A DNA stretch of 64,000 nucleotides from Novosphingobium sp. GTDB lineage: Bacteria; Pseudomonadota; Alphaproteobacteria; Sphingomonadales; Sphingomonadaceae. Under the pieces are notes generated by a model. That model saw only the letters and a list, made by a program, of their open reading frames with translations, was not told the origin of the DNA and did not search any database. The stretch spans positions 1-64,000 of the forward strand of contig NZ_JAUYRV010000046.1 in the NCBI RefSeq assembly GCF_030696665.1. The letters run 5' to 3'. The position numbers and the translations under genes are program-made. Below, in pieces: positions 55,189-64,000 of the stretch; the first letter of the stretch is position 1; each line of letters begins with the position of its first letter.

Positions 55189-55647
55189 TCAACTGAACCG
55201 GTCGATTTCCTCGTCCGACATAACGCCTGGCACGATCATGAGCGGGCAGGGCAGTTGGCCCGCAATGGCCGAAAAGTGCGTCACCAGCGGTCCCGGTGAG
55301 CCACCTTCTGCCGCCCCAAGGACCAGCGCAGAAACTTCCGGGTGCTCATCAAGATAGTGACGGACGGCCTTTGGTCCATCGCCCTGCAGCACCGAAATTA
55401 CCGGATTTAGCCCTGATTCGCTGGCAAGGCTGCCGGCCATGCTTATCGCCAGCACTTCGGCACGGTCACGGGTTTCCTGCTCCATTGTTGCTTGCACACC
55501 GCCAAACGCCACGAATTGCTGGCGCGGGACAAGGGCAAGGATATGAACCGTGCCACCGGTGCGCACTGCGCGACGGGCCGCAAACCGCAAGGCACCGCGC
55601 GCCTCGTCAGTCTCGTCCATGATGACCAGATAGATGCGTTGGGGCAT
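55189..55647 (-). CDS. Universal stress protein family
   Basis: 152 residues from ATG 55647, preferred over 55656 because GGAAGG is well spaced only for it. Features match the UspA fold: MPQRIYLVIMDETDEARGALRFAARRA, LALVPRQQF and a final ATP-loop-like stretch VLGAAEGGSPGPLVTH with PCPLMIVPG. The motif is G-x2-G-x9-G-like, so nucleotide binding is plausible. No membrane segment. It is convergent with RNase R and divergent from the PDH E2 gene. Confidence 0.82.
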   Translation of the reverse strand: MPQRIYLVIMDETDEARGALRFAARRAVRTGGTVHILALVPRQQFVAFGGVQATMEQETRDRAEVLAISMAGSLASESGLNPVISVLQGDGPKAVRHYLDEHPEVSALVLGAAEGGSPGPLVTHFSAIAGQLPCPLMIVPGVMSDEEIDRFS

Positions 55648-55816
55648 TCCATTCATCCTTCCCGGCCCTTCGTAGTGGCAAATTCGTATGCGGTGCAAGC
55701 GCCAAGCCACTTGACCCGGCGCGCCATGCTGGTGAAATGGGGCTGACAAAAGATGCAGGAGAGGTTTCCGCTACGGCACTCTCCCTCCTGCGCATCAGGA
55801 CACGGAAAACACGCCC

Positions 55817-57100
55817 ATGCCCATCGCGATCAAGATGCCTGCCCTTTCCCCCACGATGGAGGAAGGGACTCTCGCCAAGTGGCTCGTCAAGGTGGGTGAC
55901 CAAGTCCGCTCGGGCGACATCATGGCCGAGATTGAGACTGACAAGGCCACGATGGAATTTGAAGCAGTCGATGAAGGCACCGTTGTGTCCATCGACGTGT
56001 CCGAAGGCAGCGAAGGCGTGAAGGTCGGCACTGTAATCGCGATGATCGCCGGTGACGATGAAGATGCCAGCGCTGCTGCGCCCGCACCAAAGGCGGCCGA
56101 GCCTGCTGCAGCGTCCAAGGCTGAAGCTGCTCCGGTTGCAACTCCCGCCGCCACTGCAGCCCCGGTCGCCACTGCGCCCGCGCCCAAAGGTGACCGCGTG
56201 ATTGCCAGCCCGCTGGCCAAGCGTATTGCCGCAGACAAGGGTATTGATCTTGCCGCCGTTGCCGGTTCCGGCCCCAACGGTCGTATCGTTCGCGCCGACG
56301 TCGAAGGTGCCAAGCCTGCCGCAGCTGCACCGGTGCTCGCAGCAACCGCTGCCGCTCCGCAAGCCACTCAGACATCCGCTCCCGCCGCGGCAGCAGTGCC
56401 GGACTTCGGCATCCCGTTTGAATCGCAGAAGCTCAACAACGTCCGCAAGACCATCGCCCGCCGCCTGACCGAGGCAAAGCAGACAATCCCCCACATCTAC
56501 CTCACGGTCGACATTCAGCTTGATGCCCTGCTCAAGCTGCGCAGCCAGCTCAACAAGGCGCTGGAACCGCAGGGCGTCAAGCTGTCAGTCAACGACCTGA
56601 TCATCAAGGCGCTGGCCAAGGCGCTGGTGCAGGTGCCCAAGTGCAACGTCAGCTTCGCAGGCGATGAACTGCGCAGCTTTACCCGCGCCGACATTTCGGT
56701 TGCAGTTGCTGCACCTTCAGGCCTGATCACGCCGATCATCGTCGATGCGGGAAGCAAAGCGATTTCAGCCGTCGCCACAGAAATGAAGGTGCTGGCGAAC
56801 AAGGCGCGCGAGGGCAAGCTGCAGCCGCACGAATTCCAAGGCGGCACAGCGTCGCTCTCCAACCTTGGCATGTTCGGCATCAAGAACTTCGATGCGGTGA
56901 TCAACCCGCCGCAAGGCATGATCATGGCTGTCGGCGCGGGCGAACAGCGGCCTTATGTCATCGACGGCGCGCTTGGCATCGCCACGATCATGTCGGCCAC
57001 CGGCAGCTTCGATCATCGCGCGATTGACGGCGCAGACGGCGCTGAACTGATGCAGGCGTTCAAGGCCCTGATCGAGAACCCGCTTGGTCTGGTCGCCTGA
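55817..57100 (+). CDS. pdhC: Pyruvate dehydrogenase E2 (dihydrolipoyl acetyltransferase)
   Basis: Transfers acetyl groups to CoA. 427 residues with one lipoyl domain (K43 in ETDKATME), a long Ala/Pro hinge (~85-125), peripheral-subunit binding domain ([16 protein letters not shown]), a second hinge and the catalytic domain ending [11 protein letters not shown]. The typical alphaproteobacterial PDH N-terminus [17 protein letters not shown] is present. PDH E1 genes are not visible in the window; lpd follows after 82 bases including a hairpin. Confidence 0.93.
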   Translation: MPIAIKMPALSPTMEEGTLAKWLVKVGDQVRSGDIMAEIETDKATMEFEAVDEGTVVSIDVSEGSEGVKVGTVIAMIAGDDEDASAAAPAPKAAEPAAASKAEAAPVATPAATAAPVATAPAPKGDRVIASPLAKRIAADKGIDLAAVAGSGPNGRIVRADVEGAKPAAAAPVLAATAAAPQATQTSAPAAAAVPDFGIPFESQKLNNVRKTIARRLTEAKQTIPHIYLTVDIQLDALLKLRSQLNKALEPQGVKLSVNDLIIKALAKALVQVPKCNVSFAGDELRSFTRADISVAVAAPSGLITPIIVDAGSKAISAVATEMKVLANKAREGKLQPHEFQGGTASLSNLGMFGIKNFDAVINPPQGMIMAVGAGEQRPYVIDGALGIATIMSATGSFDHRAIDGADGAELMQAFKALIENPLGLVA

Positions 57101-57115
57101 TTGCCTGACTAATCT

Positions 57116-57138
57116 GCGAGCGGCCACGCGCCGCTCGC
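57116..57138 (+). other. Hairpin between pdhC and lpd
   Basis: A 9-bp perfect stem GCGAGCGGC/GCCGCTCGC (57116-57124 with 57130-57138), 5-base loop, no T-run. It may adjust lpd expression relative to pdhC in a shared transcript. Confidence 0.5.
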
Positions 57139-57182
57139 TACGCTAGACGATTGGCCTGACGAGGGCCTGAAGGAGCATTTGC

Positions 57183-58595
57183 GTGGCTGATCAATACGAC
57201 GTCATCATTCTGGGTTCCGGCCCCGGCGGCTATGTCGCGGCGATCCGCTGCGCACAGCTTGGCCTCAAGACCGCGATTGTCGAGCGCGAAAACCTTGGCG
57301 GGATCTGCCTTAACTGGGGCTGCATCCCCACCAAGGCGCTGCTGCGGTCGGCCGAAGTGCTGAACCACATGAAGCACGCGGCGTCGTTCGGCCTTGCCGC
57401 CGACAACATTCGGGCTGATCTGGACGCTGTGGTGAAGCGCTCGCGCGGGGTGGCCAAGCAGCTCAATCAGGGCGTCACCCACCTGATGAAGAAGAACAAG
57501 ATTGCCGTCCACATGGGCAACGGCGTTCTGAAAAGCGCGACCAGCGTTGAAGTGACCGGAGACAAGGGCACCGAAACGATCTCGGCCAAGCACGTCATTG
57601 TTGCCACCGGTGCCCGCGCCCGTGATCTGCCCTTTGCCAAGGCCGATGGCGAGCGCGTGTGGACCTATCGCCATGCCATGACACCCAAGGTCATGCCTAC
57701 CAAGCTGCTGGTCATCGGGTCTGGTGCCATCGGCATCGAATTCGCCAGCTTTTACAACGACATGGGTGCCGAAGTTACGGTCGTTGAGATGATGGACCGC
57801 GTTGTGCCGGTTGAGGATGCCGACGTTTCCGCATTCCTCGAAAAAGCGCTGACCAAGCAGGGCATGAAGATCATGACCGGCGCGGGCGTTGAAAGCCTTG
57901 CCGTCTCGGCTTCGGGCGTAAAGGCCAAGATCAAGGGCAAGGATGGTAAGGTCGCAGAGGGCGACTACAGCCACGTGATCGTTGCTGTGGGCATTGCGCC
58001 CAACACCGAGAATATCGGCCTCGAAGCGCTGGGCGTGAAGGCCGAGCGCGGGATCATTGCCATCGATGGCTATGGCCGCACCAACGTCAAGGGCCTATGG
58101 GCCATCGGCGACGTGACGCCCGGGCCGTGGCTGGCCCACAAGGCGAGCCACGAAGGCGTGATTGCCGCCGAGGCTATCGCGGCGGAACTTGGCAACAAGG
58201 ACGTTCATCCCCACCCGATGGACCGCGCCAACATCCCCGGCTGCACCTATTGCCATCCCCAGATCGCCAGTGTCGGCCTGACCGAGGCGAAGGCGAAGGA
58301 GGCGGGCTACACCGTGAAGGCCGGCACGTTCCCCTTCATTGGCAACGGCAAGGCGATTGCGCTGGGTGAGCCTGAGGGCTTTGTGAAGACCGTGTTCGAC
58401 GCAAATACCGGCGAACTTCTGGGCGCGCATATGATCGGGGCCGAAGTGACCGAGATGATTCAGGGCTATGTGATCGGCAAGACGCTGGAGACGACTGAGG
58501 CGGAACTGATGCACACAGTGTTCCCGCACCCGACGATCAGCGAATCCATGCATGAGAGCGTGCTGGCGGCCTATGGGCGGGCAATCCACATCTGA
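57183..58595 (+). CDS. lpd: Dihydrolipoamide dehydrogenase (E3)
   Basis: Reoxidises dihydrolipoamide with NAD. 470 residues from GTG 57183, with AAGGAG upstream. Redox disulfide C42/C47 in GGICLNWGC, FAD site MADQYDVIILGSGPGG, NAD site VIGSGAIGIE, and catalytic His-Glu HTVFPHPTISESMHE. It serves PDH here and may also supply the E3-less branched-chain complex at 24.7-28.3 kb. A terminator follows. Confidence 0.96.
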   Translation: MADQYDVIILGSGPGGYVAAIRCAQLGLKTAIVERENLGGICLNWGCIPTKALLRSAEVLNHMKHAASFGLAADNIRADLDAVVKRSRGVAKQLNQGVTHLMKKNKIAVHMGNGVLKSATSVEVTGDKGTETISAKHVIVATGARARDLPFAKADGERVWTYRHAMTPKVMPTKLLVIGSGAIGIEFASFYNDMGAEVTVVEMMDRVVPVEDADVSAFLEKALTKQGMKIMTGAGVESLAVSASGVKAKIKGKDGKVAEGDYSHVIVAVGIAPNTENIGLEALGVKAERGIIAIDGYGRTNVKGLWAIGDVTPGPWLAHKASHEGVIAAEAIAAELGNKDVHPHPMDRANIPGCTYCHPQIASVGLTEAKAKEAGYTVKAGTFPFIGNGKAIALGEPEGFVKTVFDANTGELLGAHMIGAEVTEMIQGYVIGKTLETTEAELMHTVFPHPTISESMHESVLAAYGRAIHI

Positions 58596-58637
58596 TTTCT
58601 GAAATTTTCCCGACAATGTATTGTTGGAAAACGAAAT

Positions 58638-58668
58638 AGCGCGGACGGGGCAACCTGTCCGCGCTTTT
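58638..58668 (+). terminator. Rho-independent terminator after lpd
   Basis: A 9-bp stem AGCGCGGAC/GTCCGCGCT (58638-58646 with 58657-58665) with GGGGCAACCT loop and TTTT tail (58665-58668). Confidence 0.85.
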
Positions 58669-58776
58669 GGTTATTGCAGATGCCGCGCATTTTGACTTTG
58701 CGGTGTTTATGGATCACTCTGGCTGCGGGATTGACGATTACCTCTTTGCGCAAGTGCGCTTCCTCTGTGGAGGGGT

Positions 58777-61700
58777 GTGGACGAATTGGGCGGGACCGCA
58801 CGGTTGGCTGTGGAGACTGGGGGTGCGGAGACTGGGGCAGGAGCGCCACAGTTCCGGGCCGGGCTGACCTATCTCCAACGCGCATTCTTCAGCCTGATGA
58901 TGGTGGCACTGCTGTGCGCGATCAGCCTGCCATTCTTCCTGAGCCCCACGCAATTGCTGCAGGACGGCGGCGTGAGGCAGGGAATTGCCGATTTTGCGGG
59001 TCAGCGGCCTGACCGGGTGCCCATCCGGCTTGAAGGCCAGTGGACGATGGTGTGGCACGATGCGCCATACGCCGGGCGGGCTTTTCCGATTTCGGTGCCG
59101 GGCACATGGGCCAGTCAGGCTGGGCCGGATGGCAAGCCATTGCCCGCACAAGCCCGTGCCAGTTACTTTGTGACGCTGCGGAGCCTGCCACCCGGTTCCT
59201 ACACCCTGCATATCCCGACTGTCTTTGCCGCCAACCGCGTATTGGTGGACGGCAAGGTGGCGAGCACACGCGGCGTAGTGGGGCGCGATGCGGCCAGCAC
59301 GCGTTATCAGTGGCGATCGACAGATGTTCCGCTGGTGGCAACCGGGGCCAACATCCGGGTGGAGGTGGATGTGGCGAGCTACCTCCACCGGCGTAACGGG
59401 ATAGAGGCTTCACCGGTGATCGGCACCGTGGAAGCGATGCGCAGTTGGGGCGGGCTGCGCTGGGCGCAGGAAATGCTGTTCCAGGTGGCGCTGACCGTGC
59501 TGGGCGCAATCAGTCTGGCCATTTTCCTGTTCCGGCGAAGCGACCGTGTTTCGCTGTTCGTGGCGCTGGGCTGCTTTGGCTTCATCCCTTCGACGATGAT
59601 GCTGGGGTACGACAACCTGCTGTTGATGTTGGTGCCGGACCTTGGGTTGCGGCCGATGCTGGCGCTGGTGGACCTGTTTGGCACGGCATCGGTGATCTTC
59701 GCGCTCGCCTATGCCCACACGCTGTTTCCGGCGGAGAGCCCGAGGCGCATGTTCTGGATATTGACCGGGCTGGTTGGGCTGGTGTGGCTGGTGCAAGCCT
59801 TCAACTACACATTTTCGTCAGTCCTGACGACGTCTCAGGTCACCGCTTACAGCTTTCTGGCGCACGCATCTGGGCTGGCCTGGATCATTGTCATCCTGAT
59901 CCGCGCAGTGTTGAACCGGCGGGACGGGGCCGTGCCGTTTCTGATCGGCATGGGTGCGATGTTTGCCAGCGTGAGCATGATTTCGGTGGTGGCGTTTGGT
60001 GTGGCACCCGGCAGCCGCGTGGCGGGGATCGATTACACCGCATTCGGCGTGGTGATCATGCTGTTTTCGCACCTTGTGGTGCTGGCCGAGCGGTGGGCCG
60101 TGACGATCAACGCCAGCGAAGTGATGAACGAGGAACTCCGCCAGTTGCTGGAAGTCAGTTCATCGATCAATGGTGAGATGAAGCTGGAAGCGCTGCTGAA
60201 GAAAATTGTCGAGGCGACCAGCCGCATCCTGCACACCGAGCGGTCGACGCTTTACCTCTACGATGCCGAGCATGACGAACTGTGGTCGATGGTGGCTGAG
60301 GGGGTGGCGCAGAAGGTCATTCGCATTGATGCGGGGACCGGTCTTGCGGGGGCAGCATTCCGGTCTGGTGAAGTTGTGTCGGTAGCCGATGCCTATGCCG
60401 ATCCGCGCTTCAATCCCGGAGTCGATGTCGAGACAGGGTTTGTGACGCGGGCTGTCTTGTCCATGCCGATTACCACGCGCGATGGGCGCATTATTGGAGT
60501 AATGCAGGCGCTGAACCGCGTCGACGGCGGCACCTTTACCACGAATGACGTGGTGCGCATGGCCGCCTTTGCCGCGCAATCTGCCATCGCCATCGAGAAT
60601 GCGACGCTGTTTGCCGAAGTGGTGGCATCGCGCAATTACAGCGAGAGCATTCTGAATTCGATGTCGGCGGGGGTGGTCACGCTCGACAGTGAGGGGAGGA
60701 TCAGCAAGATCAATCCAGAAGCCAGGCAGATGCTGCGGTTGAGTGATGATCCGCAAGCGGACTCAGCTGCTGCCGGTGCGCGCTTTGCCGCCGCCAATCC
60801 GTGGCTGGCGCAGGAGATCGCCTCGGTGGCGCAGGACGGATCTGTGCGCAACCTGATCGACGTTCACGTGACCGTGAGCGACGGTCAGGACAAGGATGCC
60901 AACGTAAGCATCGTGCCGCTGCTGGCAGAAACCGGGCAGGTGGGCACTCTGGTGCTGATTGACGACATATCCGAAGGCAAGCGCATGGCCTCAACGATGC
61001 GCCGCTTCATGCCGCAGGAAGTGGTGCAGGAAGTATTCAGCCGGGGCGACGACCTGATCTTTGGATCGGCGATACCGGCCAGCGTGCTGTTTGCCGACAT
61101 CCGCAGCTTTACCACGCTGGCCGAAACGCTGACCCCGCGCGACACGGTGGACATGCTCAACGAGATTTTCACCGAGCTGTTCGAAGCGGTATCATCGACC
61201 AATGGCATGATCGACAAGTACATGGGCGATGCGGTGATGGCTGTTTATGGCGCGCCGCTGCCGCATATTGACGACAGCGCCAACGCGGTGAGCGGGGCAA
61301 TTGCGATGATCGGTGTAACGCAGCGCCTGAACGAGGCCCGCCGCGCACGCGGACTGGTGCCGCTGCGGTTGGGCATCGGCATTGCCAGCGGCGAAGTTGT
61401 CGCCGGGACAATCGGCAGCCCAAAGCGGATGGACTATACCGTGATCGGCGACACGGTGAATCTGGCCGCGCGGTTGCAGGATTCCACCAAGATCTATCGG
61501 GTGAATGCTATCGTCTGCGAGGGGACGGCGCGGAAGATCGCGGGCAGATTCCCGTTGCGTGAACTCGATCTGATCCGGGTGCGCGGGCGCAAGCAGCCGA
61601 CGCGGATTTTTGAGATTGTGGATACCGGCGAACTGAATGCCGAGGGCCTGGCTGATTATGCCGAGGGTGTGCAACTGGTGGCCCAGCGGGATTGGGCGGG

Positions 61701-61830
61701 TGCAGAGCGTGCCTTTGCCGCCGCCGCGCTGGCCATGCCCGATGATGTGCCATCGGTGCTGATGTTGCAGCGGGTTCGCCATGCGCAAAAAGAATCGCCG
61801 CCGGCTGATTGGGACGGAGTCTGGGGTTGA
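58777..61830 (+). CDS. Membrane class III nucleotide cyclase with 7TM-DISM, GAF and PAS parts
   Basis: 1017 residues from GTG 58777 with GGAGGGG upstream. Order: short N-terminal tail; one membrane helix (~35-57); periplasmic jelly-roll-like segment (~60-210, a DISMED2-type sensor); seven membrane helices (~230-430); GAF domain (~455-610, containing IDAGTGLAGAAF); PAS-like domain (~620-740); class III cyclase (~765-950). Metal aspartates are D774 in FADIRSFT and D818 in MGDAVMAVYG; the transition-state and base-site motif GDTVNLAARL is complete. It should make cAMP (or cGMP) in response to an unknown external ligand plus a cytoplasmic cue. The substrate base is not settled by eye. Confidence 0.85.
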   Translation: MDELGGTARLAVETGGAETGAGAPQFRAGLTYLQRAFFSLMMVALLCAISLPFFLSPTQLLQDGGVRQGIADFAGQRPDRVPIRLEGQWTMVWHDAPYAGRAFPISVPGTWASQAGPDGKPLPAQARASYFVTLRSLPPGSYTLHIPTVFAANRVLVDGKVASTRGVVGRDAASTRYQWRSTDVPLVATGANIRVEVDVASYLHRRNGIEASPVIGTVEAMRSWGGLRWAQEMLFQVALTVLGAISLAIFLFRRSDRVSLFVALGCFGFIPSTMMLGYDNLLLMLVPDLGLRPMLALVDLFGTASVIFALAYAHTLFPAESPRRMFWILTGLVGLVWLVQAFNYTFSSVLTTSQVTAYSFLAHASGLAWIIVILIRAVLNRRDGAVPFLIGMGAMFASVSMISVVAFGVAPGSRVAGIDYTAFGVVIMLFSHLVVLAERWAVTINASEVMNEELRQLLEVSSSINGEMKLEALLKKIVEATSRILHTERSTLYLYDAEHDELWSMVAEGVAQKVIRIDAGTGLAGAAFRSGEVVSVADAYADPRFNPGVDVETGFVTRAVLSMPITTRDGRIIGVMQALNRVDGGTFTTNDVVRMAAFAAQSAIAIENATLFAEVVASRNYSESILNSMSAGVVTLDSEGRISKINPEARQMLRLSDDPQADSAAAGARFAAANPWLAQEIASVAQDGSVRNLIDVHVTVSDGQDKDANVSIVPLLAETGQVGTLVLIDDISEGKRMASTMRRFMPQEVVQEVFSRGDDLIFGSAIPASVLFADIRSFTTLAETLTPRDTVDMLNEIFTELFEAVSSTNGMIDKYMGDAVMAVYGAPLPHIDDSANAVSGAIAMIGVTQRLNEARRARGLVPLRLGIGIASGEVVAGTIGSPKRMDYTVIGDTVNLAARLQDSTKIYRVNAIVCEGTARKIAGRFPLRELDLIRVRGRKQPTRIFEIVDTGELNAEGLADYAEGVQLVAQRDWAGAERAFAAAALAMPDDVPSVLMLQRVRHAQKESPPADWDGVWG

Positions 61831-62100
61831 GATCGAGAAAGTTGGTGCAGTGCAGATAAGTAATAACGCGTCGTGCGCCGTTAACTATTTTTCCCCAGCC
61901 TTGTTGATTGTTCGAGACTTTACCGTTCTCAGTTTAGAGTTTGAAAACGCAAGAAATTCTGGCTCCTGAAAGCTGAGCCGCGCGCGGAAAGCATACGCCC
62001 GAACGCAAGATGGCTTTCACACTCACGTCATTCAGGGCTTCTATGCCGTCATTAATTTGACGCCAGCCACATGCTGGCGCGATTTTCCGGGGACACATAG
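61831..62100. other. Intergenic region before the Calx-beta protein gene
   Basis: 270 bases. A 7-bp stem CGCCAGC/GCTGGCG (62061-62067 with 62073-62079) precedes CGATTTT and lies in the probable leader of the next gene. GGGGA at 62089-62093 is its ribosome site. No promoter is clear; an AT-richer patch at 61880-61970 is a likely location. Confidence 0.5.
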
Positions 62101-64000
62101 ATGACCAGCCTGACCGCACTCGGCACTGCCTTTACCGAGAACTTCGACAGCCTTGCCAGCACGGGCTCAAGCTCGACACTGCCCACGGGCTGGGCAATTG
62201 CCGAAAGTGGAACCAGCGGTACGGTCAACGGTGCATATACCGCCGGAACGGGATTATCCAATACGGGCGATACCTATAGCTTCGGCGCTGCCAGCAGCAC
62301 TGAGCGGGCACTGGGCACGGTGCAGAGTGGCACGAACATTCCGTCCTTTGGCGCATCCTTCACCAATGACAGCGGCACGGCAATTGCCCAGTTGCAGATC
62401 GCCTATGTGGGCGAACAATGGCGTGTGGGTACGGCAAGCCGCACGGATCGGCTCGATTTCCAGATCAGCTTCGATGCCACATCGCTGACTACCGGCACAT
62501 GGGTGGACGTTGATGCGCTGGATTTCTCCTCGATCCAGGCAGCGGCGACCGGCGCGACCAACGGCAATGACGCTGCGTTCCGCTCGGCGATTTCGACAAC
62601 ATTGGAACTGGCATCGGAAATAGCGCCCGGCGCAACGTTCTGGATTCGCTGGACCGATTTCAATGCTTCGGGATCAGACGACGGCATGGCCGTGGATGAC
62701 TTTTCGATCACCGGCATTGCGGCCGCGGCCGGGCCGGGCACGTTCTCTGTCGCCGATGCATCGGCCGAGGAAGACAGCGGCACCCTGACCTTTACGGTAA
62801 CCCGCAGCGGCGGGACCAGCGGCGAAGCAACTGTGGCGTACAGCTTTGCCAATGGCACGGCACAGAACGGCAGCGATTTCAGCGCAGCGGATGGATCGGT
62901 CACCTTCGCTGATGGTGAGGCGAGCAAGACGATCACCGTGGCGTTGAGCGCGGACACCGATATCGAGGATGACGAAGCTTTTACCGTAACGCTCACCGAA
63001 ACGAGCGCCGGAACGATTGGCACGGCTACGGCCACCGGCACGATCATTGGCGACGATGCGCCGCCGCTGCCGCCCACGCTCTCGATTGCAGGCGCGTCGG
63101 CCACCGAAGGGAATGAAGGCACAACGGCGATCAGCTTTGTCGTGACGCGCAGCGGCAGCAGCATCGGCGAAGTGGTCGTCAACTACACCGTCGCTTTGGG
63201 CACAGCCACAGCGGACGATCTGGCATCGGGCACTGCTCTCACCGGAACGGTCGTGTTTGCTGACGGGCAGACGACTGCCACGGTGACCTTGCAGGTGAAC
63301 GGCGACACGACAGTCGAAGCAGACGAGATGTTCACCGTTTCCATCAGCAGCACCGATGAAGCTGTGCAGATCGGTACTGGCAGCGCGACGGGCACGATCC
63401 TGAACGACGATATCGTGCCCACGCCAATTGCGAACGTCTTCGTAAACGAGATCACTTATGATCCAGCGGGGACCGATAGCGGCGAGACCATCGAGGTTGC
63501 GGGCGTTGCCGGGACGGATCTGACCGGCTGGAAGCTGGTGCTCTATAACGGAAACGGCGGCGCGGCCTATGCAGCGACGGGCGGATCGACGGCGGGGATT
63601 GCGCTTTCGGGGACGATTGCCGACCAGTCGAACGGTTACGGCACGCTATCGTTTGCCGCGCCGGGGCTGCAGAATGGTGCGCCTGACGGGATTGCGCTGG
63701 TCGATGCGCTGGGGCGCGTGGTGCAGTTCATCTCCTATGAAGGCGTGATGACGGCCACGAACGGTCCTGCGGCGGGCATGACCAGCACCAATATCGGGGT
63801 CTCGCAGGAAAACGATACCATCGGCAATTCGCTGCAACTGACCGGTGCCGGTTCTGGCTATGCCGATTTTACGTGGACCGCCGGGCAGGCCAGCAATTAC
63901 AACGCCGTGAACAGCGGGCAGACCTTCCTTTCGGCAGACACGCCGGGCGAAATCCGCGTGGGCGATGTGAGCGTGGCCGAGGGCGACGCGGGGATCACCA
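62101..64000 (+). CDS. Large extracellular Calx-beta / lamin-tail protein, 3' end outside window
   Basis: Frame is open to the window edge (633 visible residues). There is no Sec signal peptide; the start reads MTSLTALGTAFTENFDSLAS. Residues ~20-215 form a beta-sandwich of the type seen at the start of large extracellular nucleases. Two Calx-beta domains follow, ~218-320 and ~330-440 (VADASAEEDSGTLTFTVTRSG, IAGASATEGNEG), with DIEDDEAFTVTL and VEADEMFTVSI. A lamin-tail domain is at ~450-610 (VFVNEITYDPAGTDSGETIE), and a third Calx-beta begins at ~615. Large sphingomonad nucleases share this architecture and end in RTX repeats. The catalytic part, if present, is beyond the window. Export by a type I system is inferred from the missing signal. 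Confidence 0.85.
   Translation, partial: MTSLTALGTAFTENFDSLASTGSSSTLPTGWAIAESGTSGTVNGAYTAGTGLSNTGDTYSFGAASSTERALGTVQSGTNIPSFGASFTNDSGTAIAQLQIAYVGEQWRVGTASRTDRLDFQISFDATSLTTGTWVDVDALDFSSIQAAATGATNGNDAAFRSAISTTLELASEIAPGATFWIRWTDFNASGSDDGMAVDDFSITGIAAAAGPGTFSVADASAEEDSGTLTFTVTRSGGTSGEATVAYSFANGTAQNGSDFSAADGSVTFADGEASKTITVALSADTDIEDDEAFTVTLTETSAGTIGTATATGTIIGDDAPPLPPTLSIAGASATEGNEGTTAISFVVTRSGSSIGEVVVNYTVALGTATADDLASGTALTGTVVFADGQTTATVTLQVNGDTTVEADEMFTVSISSTDEAVQIGTGSATGTILNDDIVPTPIANVFVNEITYDPAGTDSGETIEVAGVAGTDLTGWKLVLYNGNGGAAYAATGGSTAGIALSGTIADQSNGYGTLSFAAPGLQNGAPDGIALVDALGRVVQFISYEGVMTATNGPAAGMTSTNIGVSQENDTIGNSLQLTGAGSGYADFTWTAGQASNYNAVNSGQTFLSADTPGEIRVGDVSVAEGDAGIT

Overview
The window is GC-rich chromosomal DNA with dense, short-spaced operons. 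An alphaproteobacterium of the Sphingomonadales (Novosphingobium/Sphingomonas-like) is inferred from protein character: DUF2842, a PhaR-type polyhydroxyalkanoate regulator, a ZapA gene coupled to a small coiled-coil gene, a 6S RNA beside 5-formyl-THF cyclo-ligase, a PDH E2-lpd pair, and an extracellular Calx-beta/lamin-tail protein at the right edge. No rRNA, CRISPR array, insertion sequence or prophage was seen. Genus assignment is inference only.

Region by region. (1) 1-13.1 kb is a surface/secretion locus. A two-partner secretion transporter (5' end outside the window) is followed by a 2816-residue glycine-rich exoprotein and a secreted CHAT-fold putative protease; all three genes are joined by overlapping stop/start codons. 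(2) 13.2-24.6 kb is housekeeping: PilZ-like protein, tRNA-Asn, NAD kinase, a c-di-GMP protein with a degenerate GGDEF and a complete EAL domain, Mfd, SdhE, a host-attachment-family protein, RecG, a periplasmic repeat protein, tRNA-Pro and thymidylate synthase. (3) 24.7-29 kb is a branched-chain 2-oxoacid dehydrogenase operon (E1 alpha, E1 beta, E2, no E3) plus a YdeI-like protein. (4) 29-31 kb holds two identical tRNA-Asp genes with matching promoters, then a leftward cluster: coiled-coil protein, ZapA, 6S RNA, 5-formyl-THF cyclo-ligase, DUF2842. (5) 31.2-38.2 kb is central carbon metabolism: transketolase, GAPDH, a MOSC protein, PGK, class I aldolase and thiamine phosphate synthase. (6) 38.2-49.8 kb carries a lipoprotein L,D-transpeptidase, OPT transporter, EF-P, inositol monophosphatase, tRNA-Leu, RadA, CvpA, an IscU-like protein lacking one cysteine, an MHS-type MFS transporter, alanine racemase and PhaR. 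(7) 49.8-58.7 kb carries an archaeal/eukaryal-type prolyl-tRNA synthetase, a secreted M28 peptidase, RNase R, a UspA-like protein, PDH E2 and dihydrolipoamide dehydrogenase. (8) 58.8-64 kb has a large membrane-sensor class III nucleotide cyclase and the start of a very large extracellular Calx-beta/lamin-tail protein that runs off the window.

How the parts connect. The Lpd at 57.2 kb is the only E3 seen and could serve both PDH and the E3-less branched-chain complex. Transketolase, GAPDH, PGK and aldolase form a co-directional sugar-phosphate block with a double terminator and a duplicated palindrome between PGK and aldolase. The most unusual system is the secretion locus at the left edge: a TPS exoprotein with three cysteine pairs and long repeats, translationally coupled to a putative CHAT protease that has its own signal peptide. 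No stretch longer than 300 bases lacks a gene.
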